Below are positions 35,300 to 60,318 of a DNA stretch of 64,000 bases, one piece after another; position 1 is the stretch's first letter; each line of letters opens with the position of its first letter. A program made the position numbers and the translations under genes. This stretch comes from Odontesthes bonariensis (taxonomy: Eukaryota; Chordata; Actinopteri; Atheriniformes; Atherinopsidae). Location of the stretch: NCBI RefSeq assembly GCF_027942865.1, contig NC_134525.1, positions 21,575,657 through 21,639,656 of the forward strand, read 5' to 3'. A model generated the notes under the pieces. It saw only the letters and a list, made by a program, of their open reading frames with translations, was not told the origin of the DNA and did not search any database.

Positions 35300-35942
35300 T
35301 TAAACCTTATATTGTGTTAGAAAGCTGTTTACACCTGTGGTGTTCGCGGGTCAATTTTGACCCGTGATTTGAAAATGCTTGAAAATGTTTAAAATCACCA
35401 GTTTTCTTCCAATATTGTTTTTCAACTCATTGTTGGCTTAGTATACATTCATATAAATGGAACCAGTGTGGGAAATTTCTTTAGTTGGCTCCACAGACAC
35501 AGTGTTTTAAAATGTACCACTTGTTTTATAATACAAAAACTATTTAAATTCACTAAAAATATTTGTCATTCTTATAGACTGAGTAATTAGAAACTGTAAA
35601 TGTGTTATAGACCTATATTAGAGTACACCTACCAAAGAAATTATTATTATTTTTTTTATTATTTAAAATTATTAACAATAGTTACATCTTTGGTGTTTCG
35701 GGTCAAAACTGACCCGCATAGATAAATAGTAGGATAAAGACAACAAGTTTTATTTAACCATACCAATTAACCAAGTAATTTAACTATAACAAATTAACAA
35801 TGACCAACAACAGTGTGTGTGTGTGTGTGTGCCTGCATTAACCATAAACTGAACATTGAAAAATAATAAGATGTTAGTGCAGGTGAGTCACTCTGAATTA
35901 ACCAAAAACTTAGCATCAGAAACTTTAACTGTGTGTGTGTGT

Positions 35943-36865
35943 TCAAATGCATGAATCACAGTATTTGATGGTTACTGTGTGCTCTGCGCAAATGAATTTC
36001 TTGCATGTGTGGCAAGTGGTGTTGGACTTCCTGTCCTTGTTGGCGGGGCAGGACTGGCACCTCTTCCTCTTGCTGCTCCTGGAATCTCCTCCCTGGTTCG
36101 TATCACAGGATGATGATGTGGGTCTTGGCTGAAGCCCTTTCACCAAACGAACAGACGCTTCGGTTCGGGGCAGCCTCTTTCGTCTTTCGATGTAGGGAGA
36201 AACCAGAGACTTGCCCAACTCCTCCAGAAAAAGCCTCCTCTTGAAAGGTTTTTCTCCATTCCATCCTGGATCTATTTCAGTCCACACTACATGTGCGTTG
36301 TATGCCGAAACGTCCAGCATGTTGTAGAACACAACCATTGGCCACCTTTTTGTCCCCCGCTTGCATGTGTATGTGCCGGTGACCTTGTCCAGGTTGTCAA
36401 CACCGCCTTTGTTCTTGTTGTAATCCAGGATCATGTCTGGCTTCTTGTCCTCCCTACTGCTCACACTCTTCTCCCTTCCATGTTGGTCATTTCAAGTAGG
36501 ATACTCTGAATAGGTCGTGGAAAGAACAGTTCAAACGTTGACTTTATGTCTTGGGCGTGTGACACAGCGTATCTAGTAGGCCCTGGAGTCATTCTGAGGA
36601 TGTTCTCCGTCGGTGCCCTGGCTTGGGTTTGAGGAGGGTTTGATAACCATGAAATGTCACCTTTTTTTGACTTGAAGACCTCTCCTTGAACATCTGTGAC
36701 ATCTGGGTCCTCCTCATCAGATGTTTGGTCTTGTTCAGGGTCATACTGAACATCATCCTCCTCAGACACATCCTCCTCAGCTTCACATTCCTCTCTCTCC
36801 TCAGGATCACCATCATTACCAAAGATATGATCTAGCGCCGCATGAACAGAATACCTTTTTCTCAT
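35943..36865 (-). pseudogene. piggyBac (PGBD4-like) transposase, central part deleted
   Basis: The N-terminal part begins at ATG 36865 (M-R-K-R-Y-S-V-H-A-A-L-D-H-I-F), followed by a long acidic segment and the start of the DDE domain, and reaches 36461. At about 36460 it jumps to the C-terminal part: D-Y-N-K-N-K-G-G-V-D-N-L-D (the third catalytic Asp motif), then R-W-P-M-V-V-F-Y-N-M-L-D, and a Cys-rich zinc finger at the end (C-Q-S-C-P, C-H-T-C-K-K, C-D-S-C). Roughly 300 residues are missing, including the first two catalytic Asp residues. The upstream ATG at 36907 is less likely because the RKR start is the family-like one. Confidence 0.85.
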
Positions 36866-37045
36866 GTTGACTGATGCTCCCACAGAATTCAAATAATAAT
36901 ATCCCACCCAAACCCTCTTTATATGTGCCGATGTTTATAAACAATGTATCAATATGCTGTGAGAAAGTTTTAGTTCACATGGGGGGTGGTGTGTGTGTGC
37001 CTGTATGCGTTTTCTATATGTCTCTGTCTGTGCCTGTGAAAGAAG

Positions 37046-37082
<37 letters not shown>
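37046..37082. repeat. (TG)n microsatellite inside the piggyBac element
   Basis: About 17 TG units; it explains the short His-Thr repeat frame on the opposite strand, which is not a gene. Confidence 0.85.
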
Positions 37083-37085
<3 letters not shown>

Positions 37086-37582
37086 GGCCATAAATGGGCA
37101 TATTGGGCCACAATTGATCCTCAGAGCAACCCATAGCTTTTAGGTGATGCATAAAACAGCCAGTATTCTCTGCTGGGTCAATTTTGACCCATAACACCAC
37201 AAATGTAACTTTTTTTTTTCTTTAAAATTTACTAAAATGGTGAAAATGGATATTTCTGCATTCAATCGGGTGTGTCTGAGGATTAGATGAAGCCTCATTC
37301 CAGAGCAAAAAAGCAAATGGTAATTTTTACACATTTAAACTTGAAAACGGGTCAATTTTGACCCGAACACAATAGAATGGTTAAAAACAACCGTTTAGTT
37401 GTGCCTGTTGTGGTTACTATAATACATCCGAAAGGAAAAAAGGGAAAAGCAGTTCGCGCTTTTATCGGTACTCGCGCCCTATTTTAAAATCTAACGTATA
37501 GGCTTAGAGGCGTAAAAAAAGCAGCTGTCTCTGTAAAGGCACTGGCTGGCAGAGCTACAGAGTCTGTTCTAGCATATCCATG

Positions 37583-37626
37583 GGGCGTGGCCTGTAAGGG
37601 ATGTGACGTCAAACAACCCGCCAAAA
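37583..37626 (+). promoter_or_regulatory. TYMS proximal promoter: GC box, CRE and E2F-type site
   Basis: Within 100 bases of the TYMS ATG: GGGCGTGGCC (about 37583, Sp/KLF-like), a perfect CRE palindrome TGACGTCA (37604-37611), and CCCGCCAAAA (37617-37626), whose reverse complement TTTTGGCGGG fits the E2F consensus. Further GCGC-containing E2F-like patches lie at about 37455-37480. TYMS is a known E2F target expressed at G1/S, so this arrangement fits. Sites are predicted from motif only. Confidence 0.6.
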
Positions 37627-37673
37627 ACAAAATTAATACGCGAGTTTCATTTCATTTCGTACATTTCGCTACA

Positions 37674-40547
<2,874 letters not shown>

Positions 40548-40816
40548 AACCCTAAATTACAAGATGACTCTGGATAACTGTGGCTCATTCTCTGCTTTAG
40601 ATGTGTTATCTGCTTGACTTGAACATATTTTTAAAATTTTATTTTATTTGTACATATTTAAAAAAAATCCCTTTACCTCAATCACTAAAAGTGGCTTACG
40701 ATGAGGTTTGTTTGGGTGAAAGTTCCTTGAAACTTGCTTTAATTTTTACAGAGTCTTTCATCCTCGACGTAACCGTAGAGAAGTTTTTTTTTTTTTTTTT
40801 TAAATGTCTTTTCACC

Positions 40817-40843
40817 AATAAATGATCTATATCTGTAAATAAA
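40817..40843 (+). other. Polyadenylation signals of TYMS
   Basis: Two AATAAA hexamers (40817-40822 and 40838-40843), 270-296 bases after the TYMS stop codon. The second is followed by a GTTGT-rich stretch and is the likelier one. Confidence 0.65.
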
Positions 40844-40888
40844 GATGGATGTTGTATAGAGAAAAATGACAAGAGCCGTCTGTTGCAG

Positions 40889-40894
40889 TTTAAT
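40889..40894 (-). other. Possible polyadenylation signal of ENOSF1
   Basis: ATTAAA on the minus strand, about 240 bases after the stop. If used, the transcript would end close to or just across the TYMS 3' end. A weaker hexamer, so uncertain. Confidence 0.35.
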
Positions 40895-41131
40895 ATTCAA
40901 TACAAGAAAATCAGAAGTTTGCATTACTGCGTAAGTAGGTGGTTTACAGGAAGCTTAATATACACATAAATTAATGCACATGTGGTTGTTGCACACATAC
41001 TCATTCACAGTATTTGAAAAATATTACTTAAATGTACGTAAACCTCCTGAATGTCTTTGATATATAAATGTGGCTTTGCTGATTCAGGTGAAATAATTTC
41101 TTCTGAACTCAACATGTTTAGGAGGCTGTAC

Positions 41132-44100
41132 TTATTTCTTCATGTTCGATTCCCATATGTCTCCTTCAGGGTATTGGTGCCTTTTCACTGATAACTCCAG
41201 CATCTCACAAGAGTAGCCTGGATCCTAAAATCAGGAGGCTCAGATTACTCAGTTACAGTGAACCATTTAGAATGTGCCTTTTATAATAAGGAAGGTTTAG
41301 TTGGTCTTAGTATACGTCTTACCCTGGGGGGCATGTAGCGGGCATTCTTTATCACCACAGGACTGGTGAAGTGCTCGTGAAGGTGGTCTACATATTCACA
41401 CATTCTGCAATTTTAAAGAAAAAAAAGATGTCGAGTATCACACTTGATTCGGTAAATGGTAAATAGTGAAAGCAAAAATAAACCCCGCTCTTACCGGTCG
41501 CTGAGGTTTGCTGATACACGGATGAAGTCGAACAGAATCAGGTGCTGGATGAGCTCACACAGACCGACTCCTCCGGCATGAGGACACACGGGCACTAAAG
41601 AAAATCACAGACGTGTTTCCAGCACGACCCAAAACTGTTAAAATACTACAGTTGATGAGCGATGCACCAACGTCTAATTAACTGAAACAGCTTCACTCGA
41701 TGATTGATCTTAAGACTATTTTCCTAATTTCCTCAAGGCTCTCATGGCAGTGTAAATGGAAGGAACTGGTTCTGAAAATAAATGGTGCGCAGACGAGTGG
41801 TGCCAAAAACCCACAATTTTGATTGTGAAACAAACTTTGTAATCAACTCGTGTAATCACTTATATTTTGCCGCTGGTTGCTTATCAAGTGAAAAAACACA
41901 AAAACAGATGTATGATGCTGCTGTGGGGCTCCATATGGTGCATGCTTATGGTCATTCCTTCGATTTTACCTCTGAACTTGTGGGCCATCAGCAGCACTGC
42001 CAGGTTCTCGTTGATGCTGCCCAGCCGACAGCTGTCTATTTGGACAAACTGCAACGCAGAAGCCTGAAGGAACTGCTTGAACATCACTCTGTTGTGACAC
42101 TGCAAAGAAAACTATGACTACGACTATGACCCACAATAAGCACCAGTTGACAGATCTACTTTAATCGGTAACACTGTGTAAATGTGAAAAAAAACTTGAG
42201 CTCTGACCTGCTCCCCTGTTGCCACTCCAATCCCGAGCGGAGCCAACGCCTGCAACAAGAAATCTACTGATTCTTCAACCATGGTTGACTGTGTGCAAGT
42301 GCAATATTTATTTTTGAAGAGGCAATCAAATGACTCTCTAGACTATCTAAATGGATTCCTGATTTCATCCCCGACACGTGACAGACTTGGAAAATTAAAA
42401 AAAAAAATCTATCTCACCTTAGAAATCGCAGCATGACCCAGGATGTCGTCTGGAGACGTGGGCTCTTCGATCCATAGAGGTTTGACTTCAGCCAGCCTGG
42501 ACACCCAGCTGATGGCCTCGGCTACATCCCATCTCTGGTTGGCATCGATCATCTAAAAAATATAAATAAATAAAAAGGCTTAATCAACACTGCCTCACTT
42601 AGATACAAGAGCGGGGGCAAAGGCGGCTTTACCAAGGTGTTACTGGGTCCAATCATTTGTCTGATGAGACGGCATCTGCGCAAGTCGTCCTCTAGATCTG
42701 CACCAACCTTCACCTTAAACTTGGTCCAACCACTTTTAAGTGCCTCTGTGCAAAGCTTGAGAAAACACAGCAGTGTTTAAAAGAAAGAGATGAGAAGGGC
42801 TTTGTTATGTGGTGTGCCTTATAGTCCAGAGACCTGTTTGAGCTGCTGGTCCGAGTATCCGAGCCAAGCGCAGGAGGTGGTGTACGCAGGATAACCCTCG
42901 CTCAGCATCTGATCCTCTGCCAGGTGAGAGAAACCATCCACATAGATAATACATCTTTAGGGAGAAATTCGCTTCAACAGAGCAAAGCTGGATCTATTTA
43001 AAACACTCAAGTTAGCTTCTAAAGAGGCTATTTATTTCAGCAAAGTCCCAGCCAAAGCTTTAATTAAAGACACTTGAGTGTACTTACCTCTTTGCTGCTT
43101 GCCCTCCTGTGCTTTCACAAGTATGTCTGAATAAAAAAAAGAGAAGTAGAGGGAGTTAGCTAGTTGGACAAAACTGTGCCCGACATATCTTTAACATCAT
43201 GAACCAGTCTCACCCAGAGCTTCCTCCTCAGTGAGCACGTCAGTGATGTATCTGAAGTCAATGCATGAGACAATCTGCTTTGGATCCTGGATTGACCACA
43301 CACAAGACAAGATATTCCCTCATCATCGCATCGTGGACATAAATCGATGATCTATTTGATCTGTGACTCACCATATCGACAAGCAGCTTCCACAGCGGCT
43401 ACGGGAAAATGATGGCAACAGGTTGTGAGTCATGAGATGTCGAGGGAAATTTTGCTTTTCCAACACTGCCTCAAATGTTAAGTCCCACCTTGCCTTCGGC
43501 TCGTGCCCACAGGTCCCACACAGCATTCAGCAGAGCAGCAGTAGCCAGCTGGATCACTCCTTTCTCTGGGCCCAACTGTGTCAGAGAAGAATGGATTCAG
43601 CCACAAGTGGACGCACTTTAACGGGTGTGTGCAGCAGGTTATTTTTCTTTCAGTCACTAATAGGGTTTCTATTCACCGGCAGAGTGAATCTGAAGCGATC
43701 TTTCGAAAAGCCTCTAAAACGAAATGTGACTCAGACGTGTTTCCATAGCTGTTTTGAGGCGAATAAACTAGGCTGTGTAGTGACATGGTGGCAGAGTGGC
43801 CTTCGCTGCAAGTGGTTTTAATTCAGCAGAATCAACTCCCTTCTTGAACGAGGAAGTATTATAATTCATAACGTTCAACAAGAGGAGAAGCAAGGACCAG
43901 ATTATCATGCTTCAGTTTTATCCATGTTTACATCATTCATTACCGAGTACCTGCTCTTACCCATCTCATCTGTCCATCACTGGTCAGCAAGCGGTAAAAC
44001 CCACGGAAGTTGTTCACAATCTCCTGCAAAGATTTCCCAACAACCAGTCCTGCCAGGGCCTGGACAGCACACACCACTGCAGGGTTCCAGTCAATAACAA

Positions 44101-45125
44101 CCATTAAACAGGATGAAAGCTTCCAGACAGCCTAATTAATCTATCAAAATTCATCTAAAAAGAGGTCTTGTTTGACTGCCCTCTTTGGTATATATGGGCA
44201 GAATAACAGAAACATCCATAAGTATAACGCAATAAAGTTCAGCAGCAACATAAACTGCTGCCTCTAGAACACAATACCCAACATGAAGGTACAGTTTACA
44301 AACAGGGCTGCCGTATGATGTTCCTTAAAAACCTGCCAGCTGAGTCTGTGGAAGGTTTGCTGTGACACTCTCTGACAGATCTCAAGTCAAGTCAAGTTTA
44401 TTTGTGTAGCACATTTCATTTACAAAACAATTCAAATGCTTTACATTTGCATGCTTCCCATGCAAATATACTGAAGATACAGACTGACCACTAGATGGCA
44501 GTATAAGGTTTGTAAACCAACAAAGAAAAAGGAAACATTCCGAAATAAGGGAACTTCTCTGATATCGGCATGCAATTTTTATTGCAATGTCAAGGTCTTA
44601 GTTTTCATTGTTTTGTTTTTCATTTGATTTGTCTTTTTCTGTTTCACTTAACATCTTATTAAGTGCTGTGTTGTGTCTCTGTTTCTGACTATGCGTCACA
44701 TTTGGTCATTTTCCATCTCTAAAGTCGTATTGATTTTCTGAGTTTCTCAGGCGCACCTGAACGCCTCACCAAGTTAGTGTTGTTGTGGTGTTCTTGAGAA
44801 GCTCCCCCGAGATTTCATTTCAAAGTGCACTGCCTCGGTGTGGAACTCTTACCAATTTCAGTGCCTTTCCCTAAAGTGAACGTGAGGCCGAAAGCTTTCA
44901 ATCCGCTGTCCGTGTCCAGGACCACATATGCAGCTGAATAATCCGGGTCTGTGTGCTGCAGCCATGGGCAGATAAGAGGAAAGGCCTCAGAACGAGTGCG
45001 TCAATTAATAAAAATGCAACACAAACAAATCTGCAGGATCCTACCATCGCATCTGAGCCATGCTGCTCCAGAGATGTCGGGAATCTCACATCCCTCACTG
45101 ACAAATTAATAATCTTGTGCGACAT
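41132..45125 (-). CDS. ENOSF1: Mitochondrial enolase superfamily member 1 (L-fuconate dehydratase), fifteen exons, 437 aa
   Basis: ENOSF1 belongs to the mandelate-racemase subgroup of the enolase superfamily and dehydrates L-fuconate. Exons, from the start: 45045-45125, 44853-44955, 43961-44076, 43489-43575, 43372-43398, 43214-43286, 43088-43126, 42834-42916, 42633-42755, 42418-42552, 42208-42249, 41970-42099, 41495-41594, 41323-41404, 41132-41224. All are GT-AG and phases agree; total 1314 nt. Catalytic and metal residues are intact: K219 (K-F-K-V-K-V-G), D247 (I-D-A-N-Q-R-W), E273 (W-I-E-E-P), E302 (A-T-G-E-Q) and H352 (P-V-C-P-H-A-G-G). The N-terminus ([12 protein letters not shown]) matches the family start. 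Exon 5 is only 27 nt. It converges on TYMS, the arrangement that gives antisense overlap in human. Confidence 0.96.
44383..44455 (-). repeat. LINE tail fragment in ENOSF1 intron 2
   Basis: AAGTC pentamers followed by TTTATTTGTGTAGCACATTTC and CAATTCAAATGCTTTACAT, the same 3' tail as the LINE at 9466-10145 but only about 70 bp long. Confidence 0.6.
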
Positions 45126-45313
45126 GTTGACAAAGATTAGTACATGTTTGAAGTTTGTTTCCTGTCGAAGTTGATCCCACCCACTTCACGTGGTCATTGG
45201 TTTAAACGTCGCCAAAAACAAGAGAACACTTTTAAGAGAAAAAACATCAAACCATGGCATTTGTAAAAAAAAAAAAAAAAAAAGAACAATAGACAGTGTA
45301 AAATCACGTTTTT

Positions 45314-45319
45314 TTTATT
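45314..45319 (-). other. Polyadenylation signal of YES1
   Basis: AATAAA on the minus strand about 1.3 kb after the YES1 stop, which gives a 3' UTR of about 1.3 kb. It lies only about 190 bases before the ENOSF1 start codon. No other canonical hexamer on this strand was noticed between here and 46610. Confidence 0.5.
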
Positions 45320-46610
45320 GTACAAATTTTTTTCTTTTCTGTTTTTCTTTTTTAATCAATAATCATATATAAAATGAGGATTTCATAATATACAAAGCCC
45401 TTCTTTACAAGCTCTGTGATGAATTCCCATTATCGTGCCGTCCTGATGAGTCCATACAGGAGCAAAATGCAAAGATAAATCACTTTTTTTTAAAAAAAGA
45501 AAAAAACTGCCATTCACTGCCTGCAAATGCTTTTTTTTTTGCAGAGAATGACTTTGATCACATGATCATGAGAGTCCCAGGGTTCTTCAGCGGTCACATT
45601 GTAGTGGATAAGAAAAGGTCGTTTCCAGCTTATATGGTAGCTTTGTTCACTTAAAAAGTAGCCGTTTTGACAGTAAAGTCCTCCTTCATGCTTGGCTGGA
45701 ACAACAAGTCACGCTGACTTGGCAGGAGGCCACAAGCCCACGAGTTTCATCACTGGTTCTTTGTTGTAAAAACCAAGCCAGTGATACGTTATATATGGCG
45801 GTGAGCTGCAGTGATTGCAGTGAGATTATAATAACCAGAGGCAGTGAGGGACACAAGCGCAAAGTATCAAAGATGAGAGTTTGTTTGATGAGAGTGGACA
45901 GGAGGCAAAGTTTTTAAATGAGGCTGTAAGACAACATCCATGTCATATGAATAAAGTCTTACCATAATAAATTCTTGGGAGTTTTTTTTAAAAAGAGCAC
46001 ACACACACACAAAGGGCACTCCAAAGGATGAAATGTAAATAAAGTGAAGCTGTGTGGGATTTGCTTTTAAATTATCACCCCAAACGGACAGTGATAATAA
46101 CCACCAACCCCCCTGAGAACTTTTCCTTACAAGGAAAATATATAATTTTTCTCAATAATTAAACGCCTCAATGCATAACTCACTAATATAAAACAGAAAC
46201 TACAATTTGGAGGCAAATGAGCGTGGACTTTCCTCAGAGAACCACATGAAAGGTCAGCTTTTCTAAACGATGGGTTTTTCTTCTTTGGTGGCTTAATCAA
46301 AGCTTATTTCACAAAAAAAGCACAAGACTGTGTAGTAAAAATGCCACATGTAGTGCATTCAAAACATGAATGTGTGTGCCCACAACCGCAGTCATTTTCA
46401 ACACGTTGAATAAATCAACATGGAGCGTTAAAAATTCACACAGCTAACAGTGGTGTGTAGTACCAGAAGTGAGAACTAAAGCTATAAAAAAAAAAAAAAA
46501 CATGTGGATGGACGCTGGAAAGGGACACAAATTAAAGGGAAAGTAAGTCGTGGTGAGTGTGACTGACAGACTTTTGTAGACTTGTCTGTCTTTAAACAGG
46601 CCTCCTCTGG

Positions 46611-56770
<10,160 letters not shown>

Positions 56771-56782
56771 TGTCTCACCCTG

Positions 56783-59700
56783 CTGGACAGACATGAAAAT
56801 AAGAGGTCAATTTAATGCAAACAGGACGGAGAGGGCAGCACAGAGTGGAGGGCTAAGGACGGAGTAGGATTTACGATTGCAACATAAGGTCTGTGGGCTC
56901 TGGAACAAATGTTATGAAATGAAAATGTAATGACCTGATATGATCATGTAAATCATTTTGTTGTCGTTTTCACCACTAAGACTATAAGCCATGTTGTAAC
57001 TGGGACATATGGGTAAAAACTAAATCCGCTTTAGATCAGTCATGACTCAAACATGGCTATGTACATTCAACTGTACGTGCACGTTGAGGTACATGACAAA
57101 CAGAAGGATAAATGGGTGAGTTTCGTTTTAATTGAAGGGCATTCAAGGAGATTTTTTTCAAATGTTTACCAAAAAACAGCAGATTACCTGCAGATTACAC
57201 ACGATACAGAGCCATGCTGCCTTAAATGGAGAAATTTCATCATATTCTTACATGCTCTTTCCATTTCCATTTTCTACCTTGTTATTGTTAAAAAAGCTGT
57301 CTTTGGGGTCTTAAATCCCTGGATGGTTACTGAATATGTTTAGAAGGCAAGAAGCCCTGGGTCCCAATGAGCCTCTGAATAAAATTATATTTGTTAAGAA
57401 CCGAATCTAGAAAAAGTGTTTTTTATTATAATCTTAAAGATGGGTCATTAAAGTTAAAGTTAGACAGTAAAGACGGTTAAGATAATTAAGTCCATGCACC
57501 ATTCGTTGATGAAGGGCGTTTTTACAAATGCAGATTTTCCAACACACAGATTTTTTTGGTTGCTAAAAACACATGATTTGGAAAACTCTACCCAGGGTGT
57601 CAGAGATTTGGCTTTTCATGTAAGATGATGCGCCATCATCTAGATGGTTTTATGTGTATGTGCTAACCTCCTCTTTGTTTATATGACAAAGGAGGGTTTC
57701 CATATAACACTGCTCAGTCAACAAGATTTATTGATTTATTTAAGAGTGAAAGGAAACAAGTCTGTTTCTAAAAATACCTTTGTACATGTGGACTAGGCCT
57801 TCAACAGTTACTGCAAAGCAACTGTGGATGCAGAGGGGCGTTAACAGTTGGGATATCAATCAAATGAACAAATACAGACACAATGACCCCAAACAAATGA
57901 TAAAATTACCACAAAGCAATCAAACTAAATTACAAGAGATAAACAGTGACTAAGAAGAAAAGCAAAATAACCATGGAGAGAAAAAAGAAAAAGAAACTAT
58001 TCACAAAATATGGCTGTAAAGATGTGTAGAAAAACTGGAAGAAGTAACAAAATGACCACTGAAAGACTCAGAATAACAACAAAAGATATGAAGAAAGAAT
58101 ACAAACAACCAAGACATTTGAAATTACCACAAAGACACAAAACAACCAAATAAATCAAACACTATGACAATAAAAAGCAACTATGAAGAGAGCTACAATC
58201 CCACCAAGGAATAACAAATTACTAACACATGAGAAGTAATGAGAGCAACAAACTGAATGAACCATCGTGGCTGTAGCTGTTGTCTGTCGATTGGAAGGTC
58301 GCTGGTTCGACTCCTGGCTCCGGGTGTTCTGTGGGAAGATATTGAACCCCACAGTGCCTTCTGATGTGTCTATTGGTGTGTGAATATGTGTGATAGAAAA
58401 AAAATTTAGCGTGTATCGTAAAAGCACTTTAAGTGGTCAACAGGACTACAAAAGTGCTATACAAGTAAAGTCCTTTCATCATTTATATTTACTATAAAAC
58501 CACAAGCTCACAACAAGTCCATCTGTTCTTTTTGGTAAAGAAAAATGGATAAATGACAGCAATGAGAGGCAATATAAGAAGGCGTAAAAGTTATAGTATG
58601 CAGCAAAACTATAAGCGGTCTCAAAACAACAACAAATGACCACAAAACCATTTTAAAAGATGAGAAATGGAAACAAAAAGACCAAATGGACTCAAAGTAA
58701 TTCAAAACAAAGCCCTATAAATCCTGTTGTGTAAGAGTGTGTGAGAGTTTTGTTTTTTCACAGTCGGCCCTCTTTAGAAGGAGCACAGACGCTTTGACAT
58801 GTCTGTGCCCAGAGACCCATTGTTTCACAGTATGTCCAAGCCTGAGCCTGACCACGCTGGGAGCTTTAAAACATTGGTGTTTCTCCATCTGCATGATTGT
58901 CATTCCTCTTTCTAACATAATTTGGACAGAGTCACGCCGAGGCATTCCTCTGTGACGTGAGGGCCCGGAAAATGTGGAGACAATCAGACACGCTCGTAAA
59001 GAAGTCTAAGCTTGGGGAGATCAGAAGGCTTTCATTCTCCAACAACAACGGCTGCACAAGCTGGAGCTGGTTAACTGGCACTCACGCAGCACAAATCAGT
59101 GCAACAATAGATGAGTGGCACAAAAGGGAAGGTATAATTATGAGCAGTGAAGGTGTTCTGTATGAGAGCAGACAACTCGAGCAGCACGGCTGTACATATG
59201 GTGACAAAAGTGACGAGGACAGCAGCTCACTAAATTACAGGCTCATTATCATTCAGTTATCAGTTAGAGAGGATCCAGTGATGTGGTAACACATTGTTCT
59301 TTGATTTTGGATAAGTGGCCTGGACGTTGAGAGGTGGGACAGATTTTTCCTCATCCTAGAGGGAGGTACATAATCAAGAGTTCATCGAGTTCTCCAGCTG
59401 AACTGCCAAGGAAATCAACAAAATGGGGACAAACCACGGAAAACTTTTAAATATTCAGAGCACTTAGCACAAATAAAACTGTAGACATGATTAAATTGCA
59501 GGTTGAAACTAATGCTGAGCACAAGACGTCCTCAAGAAAACCATTTCAAGAGTGGCCCGTCACTGGAGATGCTCCAAAATAAAACTGATTTCTTTACAAA
59601 TCGCTTCAAATGAATGCACCAATATAAATCAAATCTTGGACGTTGGATCTGCAGCCAGCATGCCGAGAACGCTGGCACGGAAAGGAGACTTTCTATTTTC

Positions 59701-60318
59701 AAACCAACCTTTCCTTCAGCCTCTGGATGAAACCATTGTCATGGAAAACAGGGCTTCGCTCAGCGGTAGACGGGAGTGGATTCTGTATTTCATTATTGGA
59801 CAGATGAGAGTCTGGCTCGTCTAGTCATGGGTGAACTTACCACAGTGTAAAACAGGAATATTTGCACTTTAACTGACCGTTAGATTGCCGGTTTCAGTGA
59901 AGTGACATCACTCTTTGAAAATTACAGCGAACACGCAAATATTGAACTGAAGCCTTTAGAAGCTCTCTCAATATGAAGCACTTCTCTACTTTAATCTCCA
60001 CCAAGTAAGACGGCTGCTTTGAAATGATTTTTTTCCAAATAAGTTGTATGGCTGATGCAGACTGAAGACTTATTTGTTACATAACTTCTATTTTAATAGA
60101 TTGGTAAAAATCAATCTTTTGTCATGTCTGTGACAAGGCAATGGCTATTGATAATGAACTGTAATTAACCCAGTTAACATCTGACCTTTGTTGCGTTTGG
60201 TTCCCATCCCTCTTATCTCACTTCCTGTCATCTCCCACCACCCTAACCAAAGGCATAAAGAGGGCTCTTTGAAACAACATAAAATAATTTTAAAAATTAG
60301 TAGCCACAAGTAGTAGTA
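56783..60318. other. Sequence 5' of the YES1 coding exons
   Basis: Presumably YES1 intron 0, since the ATG exon has an acceptor just above 56782 (CTGTCCAG). No 5' UTR exon recognised. Contains the SINE at 58258-58482; long A-rich, purine-biased stretches at 57850-58150; otherwise nothing that I can name. Confidence 0.45.
58258..58482 (+). mobile_element. tRNA-like SINE
   Basis: The head has a tRNA-like B box (GGTTCGACTCC at about 58303) and a loose A box near 58266. The body includes TGAACCCCACAGTGCCTTC, a GTGTGTGAATATGTGTG block, GCACTTTAAGTGGTCAACAG and AAAGTGCTATACAAGTAAAG, the order of a very common fish SINE. It is not a functional tRNA: there is no anticodon arm or acceptor stem. Confidence 0.7.

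Larger units (their letters stand above)
35300..37384 (-). mobile_element. piggyBac transposon, internally deleted
   Basis: Flanked by TTAA at 35300-35303 and 37381-37384, the piggyBac target duplication. The ends ACCTTATATTGTGTT and, reversed, CCATTCTATTGTGTT match at 12 of 15 positions. Near both ends are palindromic blocks CGGGTCAATTTTGACCCG (about 35346-35372 and 37348-37366), with further half copies near 35698 and 37175. Between them is a piggyBac transposase gene lacking its middle. A (TG)n tract at 37046-37082 lies inside. Confidence 0.85.

Noticed and set aside
36970..37200. Frame with a run of His-Thr
   Set aside because: Direct translation of the (TG)n microsatellite at 37046-37082.
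37587..37673. Upstream in-frame ATG for TYMS, adding 29 residues
   Set aside because: It lies in the promoter with the CRE and E2F-type site, and the 37674 start gives the usual family length.
44898..45174. Plus-strand frame across ENOSF1 exon 1
   Set aside because: Shadow of the ENOSF1 first two exons on the opposite strand.
58258..58340. Possible tRNA gene
   Set aside because: Only the B box is good; there is no acceptor stem or anticodon arm. It belongs to a SINE.
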